From Clostridium sp. (GTDB lineage: Bacteria > Bacillota_A > Clostridia > Lachnospirales > Lachnospiraceae): DNA of 34,371 bases. A program made the position numbers and the translations under genes. The stretch spans positions 1 through 34,371 of the forward strand of contig JAMPAW010000023.1 in the NCBI GenBank assembly GCA_023666975.1, read 5' to 3'. The notes below the pieces were generated by a model. It saw only the letters and a program-made list of their open reading frames with translations, was not told the DNA's origin and made no database searches. Below are positions 6,628-15,200 of this stretch, piece by piece; the first letter of the stretch is position 1; each line of letters begins with the position of its first letter.

Positions 6628-8688
6628 CTAATCCTCGATGATCTGAAAAAACGGATTCGGGTTAATCCTCTCAATTTCCGCCTTCTGCTCCTCATTTGCG
6701 CTGACAACCCGCAGGCTCCCGCATTCAAACAGCGGCGTATAATCTTCAATCGCTAAATCATTTATCTTGAAAAAGGTCATTTTGTCCAAATCCTTTATCG
6801 GCGAGATATCCATGACCACCGTGTTGTCAATGCATAGGGTATCCAGATGAACCAGCCCTTCTATGCCCGCTATGCTTTCCACCGTGCCGCTGCCTACAAG
6901 CAGGGATTCTAACCGTGTCAGTGGCTTGACAATGGACAAATCCGGTCCCACATAATCCCAGAGTGACAGTCCCTCAAGCCCTGTCAGCTTCGGCAGTTCC
7001 TCATAAAAACTATGCTGGTTGCTCTCCGAATACACATGCGTAAGCCCCGGCAGCTTTTCCAGAACCGAAAAATCATCATTGTTCACATGGAAACGCTCGA
7101 TATACAGCGTTCCCACCGTGGAATTTTCGAGAAAATCCAGATTTTCATAAATATTCCAGCCCAGTGCTGCGACCGCCAAAGACCGGCACTTTGACAAATC
7201 CGGCAGTACGGCAACCGGATTATCGGCTATGCATAACGCCTCTAACTGCGTAAGTGTCTCTACTACCGAAAAGTCTTCAATTTCATTTCCCGCCAGATAC
7301 AATGTCTCAATCGGCAGTCCCGCCAATGGGCTGATATCCGTAATATTCTGGTCGCACAGCACAACCTCTTTTAAATTCTTCATCTTGGAAAGCTCGCTTA
7401 AATCCGCTATTTTCCCTTTGATCGTATGATCTCCGGTCAGGCGGTGGCAGATTACCATTTCCATGTCCTGTAAATCGGTATCCTGTCCATAGATTTGATT
7501 CCCCATGACCACAATCTTGGTAATCCGGCCGTAGTCCTCCTCCGTAATCTCCTCTTTTCCTAACAGCACTGGCAGGACTTGTTCCAGCCCGCCATCAAAT
7601 GTGGGGTTTTCCTCATCACTTTCGGAAACCACCGGTTCCTCTCCGGCCTCCTTCTGCGCCGCCGATTCTTCACCAGTCCCCTCCGGCGCCGCCATTTCAT
7701 CTGTCTTTGCCTGCACTGACACCTCCTGCATGTCCACATTTCCCGCTTCTGCCGGATTTGCCGCCTGCTTTTGCCATTCCGCTTTCATCGCAAAAGAGGT
7801 GCACAAGAGAGCCACAGCCGCCACGGCTTCCACCGCGCCAATCAGGCAAAGCCGCCCTGCCTGGCGCCGTTCACCAACCCGGTTCATGACCTTTTCCAGC
7901 GCACTTTGCAGCCCGGAAACGGACTGATACCGGTGTGCCGGATCAAAGGCAGTCGCCTTTTGTATCATTTTCTGGATTCTGCGGTAAGCTCCGCTGTCCT
8001 TTATCCGCCTGCCGGCATTTTCATCATATAAATATTCCAAAACCTTGCCTATGCCGTACACATCGGTCCGCACATCACTCTGGGAATACCCATACTGCTC
8101 CGGCGCCGCATTGCCCTCGGTCCCGAAAAATACCGTGTCCTTCGTATGGTTCTCCTTATAATCCCTTGCCGTTTCAAAGTCAATCAAATGCACGTTGCCC
8201 CGGTAATCAATGATCAGGTTTTTCGGTTTGATATCCCGGTGCACCACAGGCGGTTCCAGCGCATGAAGCTTTGCTGCTGCCTGGCAAATCTCGATACCAA
8301 TGCGCAGGATTTCCGCAGCATCAAGCACGCCATTTCGCTCCTGATAAGTTTCCAAATCCATTCCCTGTATATAGAATTTCAGCAGATATTCCAGCTCATT
8401 TTCCTTCCAATACCGGGAGGGTTCATAATCCTCCGGAAAGGCTTCCGCCAGCTCCTGTATCTTTTGATGTTCCACTTCCAGCACATTCCTGCCATCTTCA
8501 CACTTTCTGATTTTCAGAAGGTATTTCTCATCGGTCTGCCAGTCTGCCACCATATAGCAGGATTTCTCCGCCCTCTCATACAGGCAGGATAGAACACGGT
8601 AACCCTCTAAAAATGCCGGAAGCTCTGTATGTTTGCCATTTTCCTTAAATTCTTTCAAAAAATCGTTTGCCAAATCCTGTCGGTTCAT
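6628..8688 (-). CDS. Receptor-like Ser/Thr protein kinase with extracellular LRR domain
   Basis: A 686-aa Hanks-type kinase. The kinase domain spans about residues 28-270. It has Lys59 (YLLKI), the catalytic loop HRDIKPKN (150-157, Asp152), DFE in place of DFG (Asp170) and APEQYG (195-200). A single TM at about 280-300 is followed by a Glu-rich linker (310-370). Then come internalin-like leucine-rich repeats (about 390-680; for example LAGLPIETLYLAGNEIEDFS). The topology predicts a cytoplasmic kinase and an external LRR sensor, without the PASTA domains of PrkC/PknB. The P-loop glycines are poorly conserved (LEGYRVLSCLYERAEKSCYMV), but the catalytic residues remain. Divergently transcribed from an XRE-type regulator, a likely functional partner. 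A terminator follows. Confidence 0.88.
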   Translation of the reverse strand: MNRQDLANDFLKEFKENGKHTELPAFLEGYRVLSCLYERAEKSCYMVADWQTDEKYLLKIRKCEDGRNVLEVEHQKIQELAEAFPEDYEPSRYWKENELEYLLKFYIQGMDLETYQERNGVLDAAEILRIGIEICQAAAKLHALEPPVVHRDIKPKNLIIDYRGNVHLIDFETARDYKENHTKDTVFFGTEGNAAPEQYGYSQSDVRTDVYGIGKVLEYLYDENAGRRIKDSGAYRRIQKMIQKATAFDPAHRYQSVSGLQSALEKVMNRVGERRQAGRLCLIGAVEAVAAVALLCTSFAMKAEWQKQAANPAEAGNVDMQEVSVQAKTDEMAAPEGTGEESAAQKEAGEEPVVSESDEENPTFDGGLEQVLPVLLGKEEITEEDYGRITKIVVMGNQIYGQDTDLQDMEMVICHRLTGDHTIKGKIADLSELSKMKNLKEVVLCDQNITDISPLAGLPIETLYLAGNEIEDFSVVETLTQLEALCIADNPVAVLPDLSKCRSLAVAALGWNIYENLDFLENSTVGTLYIERFHVNNDDFSVLEKLPGLTHVYSESNQHSFYEELPKLTGLEGLSLWDYVGPDLSIVKPLTRLESLLVGSGTVESIAGIEGLVHLDTLCIDNTVVMDISPIKDLDKMTFFKINDLAIEDYTPLFECGSLRVVSANEEQKAEIERINPNPFFQIIED

Positions 8689-8744
8689 GTTCCCTTCCCC
8701 CTGCCACTTCCAGTATTAGAAGATCGCGAAACCCAAAAAAGTGA

Positions 8745-8817
8745 ATTTGCATTTAGCAAATCAAACATTTCGCAATCGCCCAATTCCCAGTATAGCAGAT
8801 ATCCTTTTTCAACACAA
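8745..8817 (-). promoter_or_regulatory. Predicted kinase-gene promoter with downstream inverted repeat
   Basis: The minus strand has -35 TTGTGT (8812-8817), a 17-nt spacer and an extended -10 TGC-TATACT (-10 at 8789-8794). Downstream within the leader lies a perfect inverted repeat ATTTGC-attta-GCAAAT (8745-8761), a possible operator. Confidence 0.5.
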
Positions 8818-8864
8818 CTTTCAAAATGGGCAATTTTGCACACCCAAAAAGAAGCCACACATGG

Positions 8865-8916
8865 TATAATGAATTGCGCTAATGCGCAAGCAGGTCATTA
8901 ATTTTCTCCGAAAATT
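8865..8916 (+). promoter_or_regulatory. Predicted promoter and operator-like repeats for the XRE-type gene
   Basis: An extended -10 TGG-TATAAT (8865-8870) points to the HTH gene. Two perfect inverted repeats follow: TTGCGC-taat-GCGCAA (8874-8889), at the expected transcription start, and AATTTTC-tcc-GAAAATT (8900-8916). A second TATAAT at 8924-8929 is an alternative -10. These are candidate autoregulatory sites. Confidence 0.45.
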
Positions 8917-8991
8917 GGTGACATATAATATAATAAGATTTAACTATGTTGACAGCAAGATCGTTTTCCACGAATCATCAAGGAGAAAGAA

Positions 8992-9402
8992 ATGAAATCA
9001 ACCGAAGAACTACTCACTTTACTACAAAATCTGGATATTGAAGAATTTAAAAAATCCGACTCCTTTCAAGATATGGACATTTCCAGTTATCTGAACGAAT
9101 TACTGTCCCGCTATGGCCTGCAGGCGAAAGACATTATTATCAAATTGAACATGGAACGCTCCTATACTTATCAGATTCTAAATGGCCGCCGTCAGCCCAC
9201 GAGGAATTTTTTGATCCGTATTGCATTTTTGTGCCAGTTATCCATTGAAGAGACACAGAAGCTGCTCTCCGCAGGCAGCCGCCCGATCCTATATCCCCGC
9301 AACCGTTTTGATGCCGCCGTTTTATACTGCCTGCAGCATCAGCTTGGCGAAGAACGGCTGAATCAATTACTGGAGGATATCGGCGAGAAACCATTGAGCT
9401 AA
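8992..9402 (+). CDS. XRE-type helix-turn-helix regulator, 136 aa
   Basis: After a 30-residue N-terminal helix region, residues about 30-85 form a lambda-repressor-like HTH: SSYLNELLSRYGLQAKDIII, then the recognition segment with RSYTYQILNGRRQPTRNFLI, then a helix with LSIEETQKLLSAG. The C-terminal 45 residues (NRFDAAVLYCLQHQLGEERL) resemble a helical interaction tail. The start at 8992 has AAGGAG 7 nt upstream. It is divergent from the receptor-like kinase, and the shared intergenic region carries three inverted repeats. It may regulate the kinase or be its output; this is inference. A strong terminator follows. Confidence 0.8.
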   Translation: MKSTEELLTLLQNLDIEEFKKSDSFQDMDISSYLNELLSRYGLQAKDIIIKLNMERSYTYQILNGRRQPTRNFLIRIAFLCQLSIEETQKLLSAGSRPILYPRNRFDAAVLYCLQHQLGEERLNQLLEDIGEKPLS

Positions 9403-9415
9403 ACCTACCGGCAGC

Positions 9416-9456
9416 AAAGGCAGCCCGCTGTTGTACCGCGGACTGCCTTTTTATTG
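9416..9456 (+). terminator. Rho-independent terminator of the XRE-type gene
   Basis: The stem AAAGGCAG-CCCGC pairs with GCGG-A-CTGCCTTT (9416-9428 with 9438-9450) and is followed by a T-rich run, just past the stop at 9402. Confidence 0.85.
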
Positions 9457-9463
9457 TTATACT

Positions 9464-9599
9464 GGTTAACCTTAGTATTTGCCGAAGGCAAATGCTTAGT
9501 TTAACCGCATATACCGCGGTGAAATGTTGAATTCGGCAATCAATTTCGTTCGCGAGTATAAATCTGTTCCGGCTGGCAGATGCCAATACATCTGCCAGC
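9464..9599. repeat. Palindromic non-coding element of unknown type
   Basis: Two hairpins bracket a GC-skewed stretch. The left one pairs 9464-9483 with 9487-9506 (17 of 20 positions) around a 3-nt loop. The right one is a perfect 11-bp stem GCTGGCAGATG/CATCTGCCAGC (9572-9582 with 9589-9599) with a 6-nt loop. Neither is followed by a U-tract on either strand. It lies between the convergent ends of the XRE-type gene and aspS. It resembles a dispersed REP/MITE-like intergenic repeat; a second copy is not visible in this window. Confidence 0.5.
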
Positions 9600-9614
9600 A
9601 AAATCCCTATTTCG

Positions 9615-11366
9615 TTACTGCCTTACCTTGATATGCACTTCCCGAAGCTGCTGTTCCGTCACCTCACCCGGTGCCCCGCACATCAAATCCTGCGCATTTC
9701 CATTCATCGGGAACGGAATCACCTCACGGATATTCTCCTCATTGCGCAGCAGCATAATCATGCGGTCTACGCCCGGTGCCATGCCTGCATGCGGAGGCGC
9801 ACCAAACTGGAACGCATGGTAAAGAGCGCCGAATTTCTCCTGCAAATCCTCTTCGGTATATCCCGCAATCTCAAATGCTTTGACCATAATATCCATGTTG
9901 TGGTTGCGGACTGCCCCGGAGGACAATTCCACGCCGTTACATACAATATCATACTGGTAGGCGAGAATCTCTGTCGGCTCCTTCTCCTCTAATGCCGCTA
10001 AGCCGCCCTGCGGCATGGAAAACGGATTATGGGTAAAGATAAACTTTTTGCTCTCCTTGTCATACTCATACATCGGAAAATCATTAATATAACAGAAGCG
10101 GTATGCGTTCTTCTCCAACAAATCCAACCGGTTTGCAATCTCCGTCCGCAGCTGTCCCGCATAATCCGCCGCCAGCTTCTCCACATCGGCAATAAAGAAA
10201 ATCGTATCCCCTGCCTGCAAGCCTGCCAAATCACGGATTTCCGTCTTCATCTCCTCTGGAATAAATTTATCAATCGGACCTTTATAGCTCATGTCCTCCA
10301 ATACTTCCAGATACCCAAGGCCGCCCATGCCGATCGACTGCGCATATTTTAACAGCTTCTCATGCTGTCCCTTGGAAAGCTTCGCATGCACATTAATCGC
10401 ACGCACCGTTTTATCATGAAACGGCTGAAACGTACATCTGGCAAAGAAGTCCGTCACATCAATGATCCGGAGTGGATTGCGCAAATCCGGCTTATCCGTG
10501 CCAAATTCCAGCATCGCCTGCTTATAGCTGATAATCGGAAACGGTGTCTGCGTAATCTGTGCTCCCTGTGGCGCAAACCTGGTAAACGTCTCAAAAAGAA
10601 CCTCTTCTCCCACCTTGAACACATCTTCCTGCGTGGCAAAGCTCATCTCAAAATCCAACTGGTAAAATTCCCCCGGGCTTCTGTCTGCCCTTGCATCCTC
10701 ATCACGGAAGCACGGGGCAATCTGGAAATATTTGTCAATCCCGGACACCATCAATAACTGCTTATATTGCTGCGGTGCCTGCGGCAGTGCATAAAACTTG
10801 CCCTTAAACTTACGGGACGGCACAATATAATCTCTTGCCCCCTCCGGTGAAGAGGCGCAGAGAATCGGTGTCTGCATCTCCAAAAAACCCAGCTCCGTCA
10901 TTTTCTCCCGCAGAAAGCTGATGACTTTTGAGCGGAAAACCATCGTGTCCTTTACTTTCGCATTCCGCATATCCAGATAGCGGTATTTCAGCCGCACATC
11001 TTCCCTTGTCTCCTTGGAAGTCATGATCTCAAATGGAAGCTGCCGCTTTACCTTGCCAAGCATTTCCACACGATGCGCCTCCAACTCAATCGTCCCGGTC
11101 GGAATTTTCGGATTATAGGTTTCTTCATCACGGTGCTCAATCACCCCTTCAATCGAAATGCAGTCCTCCTTGCTGATGCCTTCCAAAAGTGCGGTATCCC
11201 GCATAACCACCTGCAATACGCCATACATATCGCGAAGGTCAATAAAGGATACTCCGCCGTGGTCTCTGATATTCTCTACCCAGCCTGCGGCCTTTAAGGT
11301 TTCTCCCACATCGCCCTCGCCAATCTGGCCAATTACTTTGTTCCGGTAAATATTATTTGTGTTCAT
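9615..11366 (-). CDS. aspS: Aspartate--tRNA ligase
   Basis: A 583-aa bacterial-type AspRS that charges tRNA-Asp in the cytoplasm. In order: N-terminal OB-fold anticodon-binding domain (about 15-105, GWVENIRDHGGVSFIDLRD), class II motif 1 with EMQTPIL, motif 2 with FRDEDARADRSPGEFYQLDF, the GAD insertion domain (about 290-400), and motif 3 with APGVDRMIMLL near the C-terminus. The length fits the family. The start at 11366 (MNTNNIYRNK) was chosen over an upstream in-frame codon at 11420 because AAAGGAG lies 7 nt before it and the upstream extension overlaps the T-box terminator. Regulation is by the T-box leader. hisS, its common partner, is not next to it. Confidence 0.97.
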   Translation of the reverse strand: MNTNNIYRNKVIGQIGEGDVGETLKAAGWVENIRDHGGVSFIDLRDMYGVLQVVMRDTALLEGISKEDCISIEGVIEHRDEETYNPKIPTGTIELEAHRVEMLGKVKRQLPFEIMTSKETREDVRLKYRYLDMRNAKVKDTMVFRSKVISFLREKMTELGFLEMQTPILCASSPEGARDYIVPSRKFKGKFYALPQAPQQYKQLLMVSGIDKYFQIAPCFRDEDARADRSPGEFYQLDFEMSFATQEDVFKVGEEVLFETFTRFAPQGAQITQTPFPIISYKQAMLEFGTDKPDLRNPLRIIDVTDFFARCTFQPFHDKTVRAINVHAKLSKGQHEKLLKYAQSIGMGGLGYLEVLEDMSYKGPIDKFIPEEMKTEIRDLAGLQAGDTIFFIADVEKLAADYAGQLRTEIANRLDLLEKNAYRFCYINDFPMYEYDKESKKFIFTHNPFSMPQGGLAALEEKEPTEILAYQYDIVCNGVELSSGAVRNHNMDIMVKAFEIAGYTEEDLQEKFGALYHAFQFGAPPHAGMAPGVDRMIMLLRNEENIREVIPFPMNGNAQDLMCGAPGEVTEQQLREVHIKVRQ

Positions 11367-11400
11367 GTTCTGCTCCTTTCCACACAATTCGGTTATTCCA

Positions 11401-11714
11401 TTAAAATAAGCCCGCCCCAAACGAAACTTCGCTCAGGACGGACTTCTCAATCCGCGGTACCACCTGAATTACTGCTTTCGCAGTCTCTCTCCGGTTCTTT
11501 CAAACCCTGCTGTCTCACGCGCAGCCCACGGCGCACCTACTGATTTCCCTGCTCTGCCATGCATCTACCTGCATGATAAACAAGACAGAAAATGTTCAGA
11601 TTGCGGCTGGTAAAGTGTTATTCACAGAAATTCACTTTGCGGAGTTCTCACCATCCTCCACTCACTGGGAACGATAATTCCTGCTACTTCTCTTCGTCAT
11701 CGCCTTTTCACAAG
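11401..11714 (-). promoter_or_regulatory. T-box leader of aspS
   Basis: On the minus strand the leader begins near 11714. It contains a GATGACGAAGAGAAGTA segment typical of the stem I start. The T-box core GGTGGTACCGCG (within 11452-11465) follows. It ends in an intrinsic terminator (11408-11418 with 11436-11445, then TTATTTTAA). Uncharged tRNA-Asp would stabilise the antiterminator and allow aspS transcription. I could not place the specifier codon with confidence; GAC/GAU is expected. Confidence 0.9.
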
Positions 11715-11721
11715 TGAGGCT

Positions 11722-11750
11722 ATTGTATCTCACTCCACCCGAAATGTCAA
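11722..11750 (-). promoter_or_regulatory. Consensus promoter of the T-box/aspS transcript
   Basis: The minus strand has -35 TTGACA (11745-11750), a 17-nt spacer and -10 TACAAT (11722-11727), placing the transcript start just before the T-box stem I. Confidence 0.85.
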
Positions 11751-11792
11751 CTTATTTTTCCTTGTTTGAGCATTACCGACAGAAGAAAATAC

Positions 11793-11821
11793 TTGAAACC
11801 CCTCATGGATTGTGGTATATT
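11793..11821 (+). promoter_or_regulatory. Predicted promoter of the antisense (antitoxin) RNA
   Basis: The plus strand has -35 TTGAAA (11793-11798), a 17-nt spacer and an extended -10 TGG-TATATT (-10 at 11816-11821). It has the same TTGAAA-17-TGGTA layout as the toxin promoter on the opposite strand. Confidence 0.65.
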
Positions 11822-11823
11822 GA

Positions 11824-11857
11824 ACATAAAGAAGGACACCTGCTGTAACAGGTGTCC
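11824..11857 (-). terminator. Predicted terminator of the toxin mRNA
   Basis: A perfect 9-bp stem GGACACCTG/CAGGTGTCC (11834-11842 with 11849-11857) is followed on the minus strand by TTCTTTATG, a moderately T-rich tail. It lies about 95 nt beyond the toxin stop codon, so the mRNA would overlap nearly all of the antisense RNA. Confidence 0.6.
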
Positions 11858-11960
11858 CCTTAGGAGCCCCACTCCAAAGGTGGAGTTTCCCAAGCGGGTT
11901 TATTTACCTCTCAGTGAGAGGCGCCCATCCTGGTCTCAACAGGGTGGGCATTATTTTTTT
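11828..11960 (+). ncRNA. Predicted type I antitoxin RNA, antisense to the toxin mRNA 3' end
   Basis: About 130 nt between a good plus-strand promoter (11793-11821) and an intrinsic terminator formed by GCCCATCCTG / CAGGGTGGGC and a run of seven T ending near 11960. It contains no ORF with a ribosome site. It carries several hairpins, including GGACACCTG/CAGGTGTCC and CCTCTC/GAGAGG. It is fully complementary to the 3' UTR of the holin-like toxin gene and reaches its last codons. This is the convergent, 3'-overlapping layout known for TxpA/RatA-type and BsrG/SR4-type systems. Expression is inferred. Confidence 0.65.
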
Positions 11961-12076
11961 CGTTTGTGGTCCTTATCTCTGTCGAGAAAGGCAAGCAACG
12001 CTATAACAAAGCTGCCAAAGGCAATCAGCAAGCCGATTATCCCTATAAATATCAATATGATATCTGCACCAGTCAT
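11951..12076 (-). CDS. Holin-like small membrane toxin (Hol_Tox type), 41 aa
   Basis: The ATG at 12076 has a strong AAGGGAGGTGG ribosome site. The peptide has a short acidic N-terminus (MTGAD), one hydrophobic helix of about 27 residues (LIFIGIIGLLIAFGSFVIAL) and a charged basic tail DRDKDHKRKK. This is the build of putative holin-like toxins (PF16935 type) and TxpA/BsrG-like type I toxins, which act at the membrane. The frame stays open upstream to 12193, but that part overlaps the predicted -10 and lacks a ribosome site. An antisense RNA gene converges on its 3' end. Toxicity is inferred from family. Confidence 0.75.
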   Translation of the reverse strand: MTGADIILIFIGIIGLLIAFGSFVIALLAFLDRDKDHKRKK

Positions 12077-12183
12077 CAGCGCCACCTCCCTTCCTATGTA
12101 TTCCGGCACACCAAAGGCGTCCTTTAGGAAGCCGGTCATTAAGCTTGGGAGGCTACCACCCCTGTCATGGGTTCCATATTGGA

Positions 12184-12212
12184 ATACTACCACAGTTCGA
12201 CAGGGATTTCAA
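12184..12212 (-). promoter_or_regulatory. Predicted promoter of the toxin mRNA
   Basis: The minus strand has -35 TTGAAA (12207-12212), a 17-nt spacer and an extended -10 TGG-TAGTAT (-10 at 12184-12189). It gives a leader of about 100 nt before the toxin ATG. That leader contains GCCTCCC, which could pair with the toxin ribosome site GGGAGGT. Confidence 0.6.
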
Positions 12213-12248
12213 TCCGATTCCCTGTTCCTCACTAATGCTTTTTTCTTG

Positions 12249-15200
12249 TCAACGCCTTTTCTTTTTCCAATAGGACAGCACCAACAATATACCGACGGAA
12301 ATAAACAGTACGCTGATAACGAGGATAAACGGCATATAATCTCCTGTCCTTGCCTTTCCTCCCGTCGTTTTCTTACCGTCTGTATCTTTCGGCGTTTTCT
12401 CCTTTGCATCGTACATCGTAATGGTATTCTCCGCCACCTGTTTCTCACCGCCGTCTTCATCTATTGTATGCACACTGCCTTTCGCATCAAGATAAAACAG
12501 AATATCTTTTGCCAGTTTATACCCTTCCGGCGCCCGGTTCTCTCTCAGTGCATAAATAATCTGTTCACCTTCCTTGCTCGCCGTCAGCTTATCCGTCGGA
12601 ATTTCCACTGCGCCGTCCTTTGTCTTCCATGTATAGACAACTGTGTCCGTCGTCGTATCCACAATCGACAGACTTGCTCCCGGAAGGAATTCCTTCGTCC
12701 CCTTTTCCTTCTTCGCCACCGTCACCTGCAAAACGTCATCAATCATTGTCACCGTCTGGTCGGTCACGGCCACGCCATTTACATATACAACTCCGTTATC
12801 GTCAATCCGAAAGACAATGCTCTCTGCGTAAGCGTATCCGTTCGGTGCAGCCTCCTCCGTCAGAATATAGTCGGTATTTCTCTTAAACAAATCCATATTC
12901 CAATTCTTCGGCGTATCCGTACTCTCCCATGTCAGCGGTACAAAGTCAGTGTCCTGCGTGGACGTAATCGTAAGCCTTGCTCCCGGAACCTCTTTTCCTC
13001 CTACATCCGTTTTGCTAAACGTTATTCCGCGGTACTCATCATACATGGTAATCGTATTGTCCGAAACTGCCTCATTATCCAGCCGCTTTACCACACCCGT
13101 CTGGTCAATCACAAAATCTATCGGCTGTGCCTGCGCATACAGCTCCGGTGCCTGAATCTCCGATAATGTATATACATATTCGTTGTCCTGGGACACATGG
13201 AGCTTTGTCACGTCCAGCTTATGCGGCGAACCGTCCGAAACCCACTGTTCTACGATATTGCCCTGTGCATCCTTTACCGCCAGTGTCGCCCCCGGCAAAT
13301 CGCTGTTTGTCTTTAAAGACAGCTTGCGAATGATGACCTCAAAGCTCTTATTTTTTAACAGGATACGATTTTTCTCTACCTGTTCCCCGCCAGAATATAC
13401 ACATTCGTCTTCACTGCTAATCATAAAATCAACTGCGTCTGCATAGGTATATCCATTTATCGTCACACCCTCTGACAGCGTATAGGTAACATCCCGTTTA
13501 AACTGTGAATACTTAAAATATTTTACCGTGCCGTCTGTCACCCAGGCAACTGCTTCAAAATCTTCATCCTCCTGTGACGTAATCGACAAGGCTACTCCTG
13601 AAAGATCTTCTCCGGTTGCCGCATCAATCTTCTGGACACCTAACTGCTTTTCGTTATCCATAACTTCAATCAGGTTATTCTCAAATTCTTCTCCATACTG
13701 ATCTCTTGCAATGCCGTTTTCATCAAGATAAAACAGCAGCGGCTCCACCATTTCATATCCACTCGGTGCTTCTGTCTCAACAAGCAGATACCAGCCATTC
13801 AGTTTTAAGTTCCTATAGTTCAGAACCGTAGAAGCCTCTGTCGACTGGAAGCTCTCCAACATTCTCCCTTTTGTCCCATTGGGATCGGATTCATATAACT
13901 CAAACGAAGCTCCCGGCAAAACAACAAAATCCTCTGTCAGTTTTCTCACCCGGACACTGATTGTCGTATTTCTCAGCGTAAGCGTCATCCGGTCATAGCT
14001 TAAGCTTCCCGCTTCTCCGCTGATATCCGTTATTTTCCCGCCTTCCACGGTAAAGGTCACTTCTTGCGCACAGGTATAGCCGTCCGGTGCCGAAGTCTCT
14101 TTCAATATATAAGTTCCGTCAGACAGCGCAATTTTCTTGGGTGCCGTCCCGCTAGTCCATTGCGCCACAACTGTACCGTCCTGTGCAGTCACTTCCAGTC
14201 CGGCTCCCGATACCCTCGTATTACCGGAAGCGTCCACTTTGTTGAAATACAAGTCGCTCTTTATCTTATCCGTCATCACAATCGGATTTGCAGCAACCGT
14301 CATCTCTGTGCCATTTACCTGATAAATCGTTCCGTCTTTGCCGATTGCAATTTGAATATCCTCTGCCAGCTCATATTCCAGCGGAGCACTCTTTTCATGT
14401 ATCGTATAATAAGTATACGCATTCTCCTGCTCCGGAACCCTCAGCAAATGATACGGTATATCTTTTGTCGTGCCATCCGAAGTAAAGCTGTATACCACTG
14501 TGCCGTCAGCATCATCAATCATCTCCAGCAGTGCTCCGGTTAAACCGTTCCCCTGTTCATCAACTTTGCGGACAGCCAAAGCAAGCGGCTGGTCGCGCAT
14601 GACAACGTAATTCTCACTGACTGCTCCGTCCCCCTCCAGATAAACGAGCGAACCGTCACTGTTAATACGGAATTTAACCGGGTCTGCAAACCGATAACCG
14701 TCAGGGGCTTTCCGCTCTGTCAAGGTATAAATCTCTCCAACCTTCAGCTTTGCAACCGGCAATCTATGCGCAGTGTCCGTAGTAATCCATGTATCAATCA
14801 AATTTTCATGGCTGTCATATACTGCCAGCTCAGCTCCTTCTAACTCCGTAATGCCATTTACCGCCAGCTTGCTGACAAGAACAGTAATTGACGTATCCAC
14901 AAAATGGACATCAGCCACCGTATCATCCAAAATCTGAACGCTCGGTGCATATAAGGAATTCAGAAGATATCCATCCGGTGCACCGGTTTCTTTCACCACA
15001 TAATAACCAATTGGCAGATTTTCAAACATGGCAATTCCGTTGTCATCGGTAACCGCCTGATAAGCCGTACCGTCTGCCTTTTTGTATACCGTTACTCCGT
15101 CTCGTTCATATAGCGTAAACTCTGCTCCCGCTAATCTGTTCTGGCTGAGCAGTCCTGTCTTTAACACGCGGATAGCCCCTAAAATTTGTTGGTTTTCATA

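Noticed and set aside
8947..8975. TTGACA near 8950 as -35 of the XRE-type gene
   Set aside because: No acceptable -10 lies 16-18 nt downstream; TATAAT at 8865 with the extended TG is better.
11951..12193. Longer 80-aa version of the toxin ORF
   Set aside because: The upstream part overlaps the predicted -10 and lacks a ribosome site; the internal ATG at 12076 has a strong one and gives the normal toxin length.
11766..13166. Long plus-strand ORF (466 aa) opposite the adhesin C-terminus
   Set aside because: Codes Arg/Cys/His-rich low-plausibility sequence, crosses the toxin gene and the antisense RNA terminator, and is antisense to a clearly coding Cna_B region.
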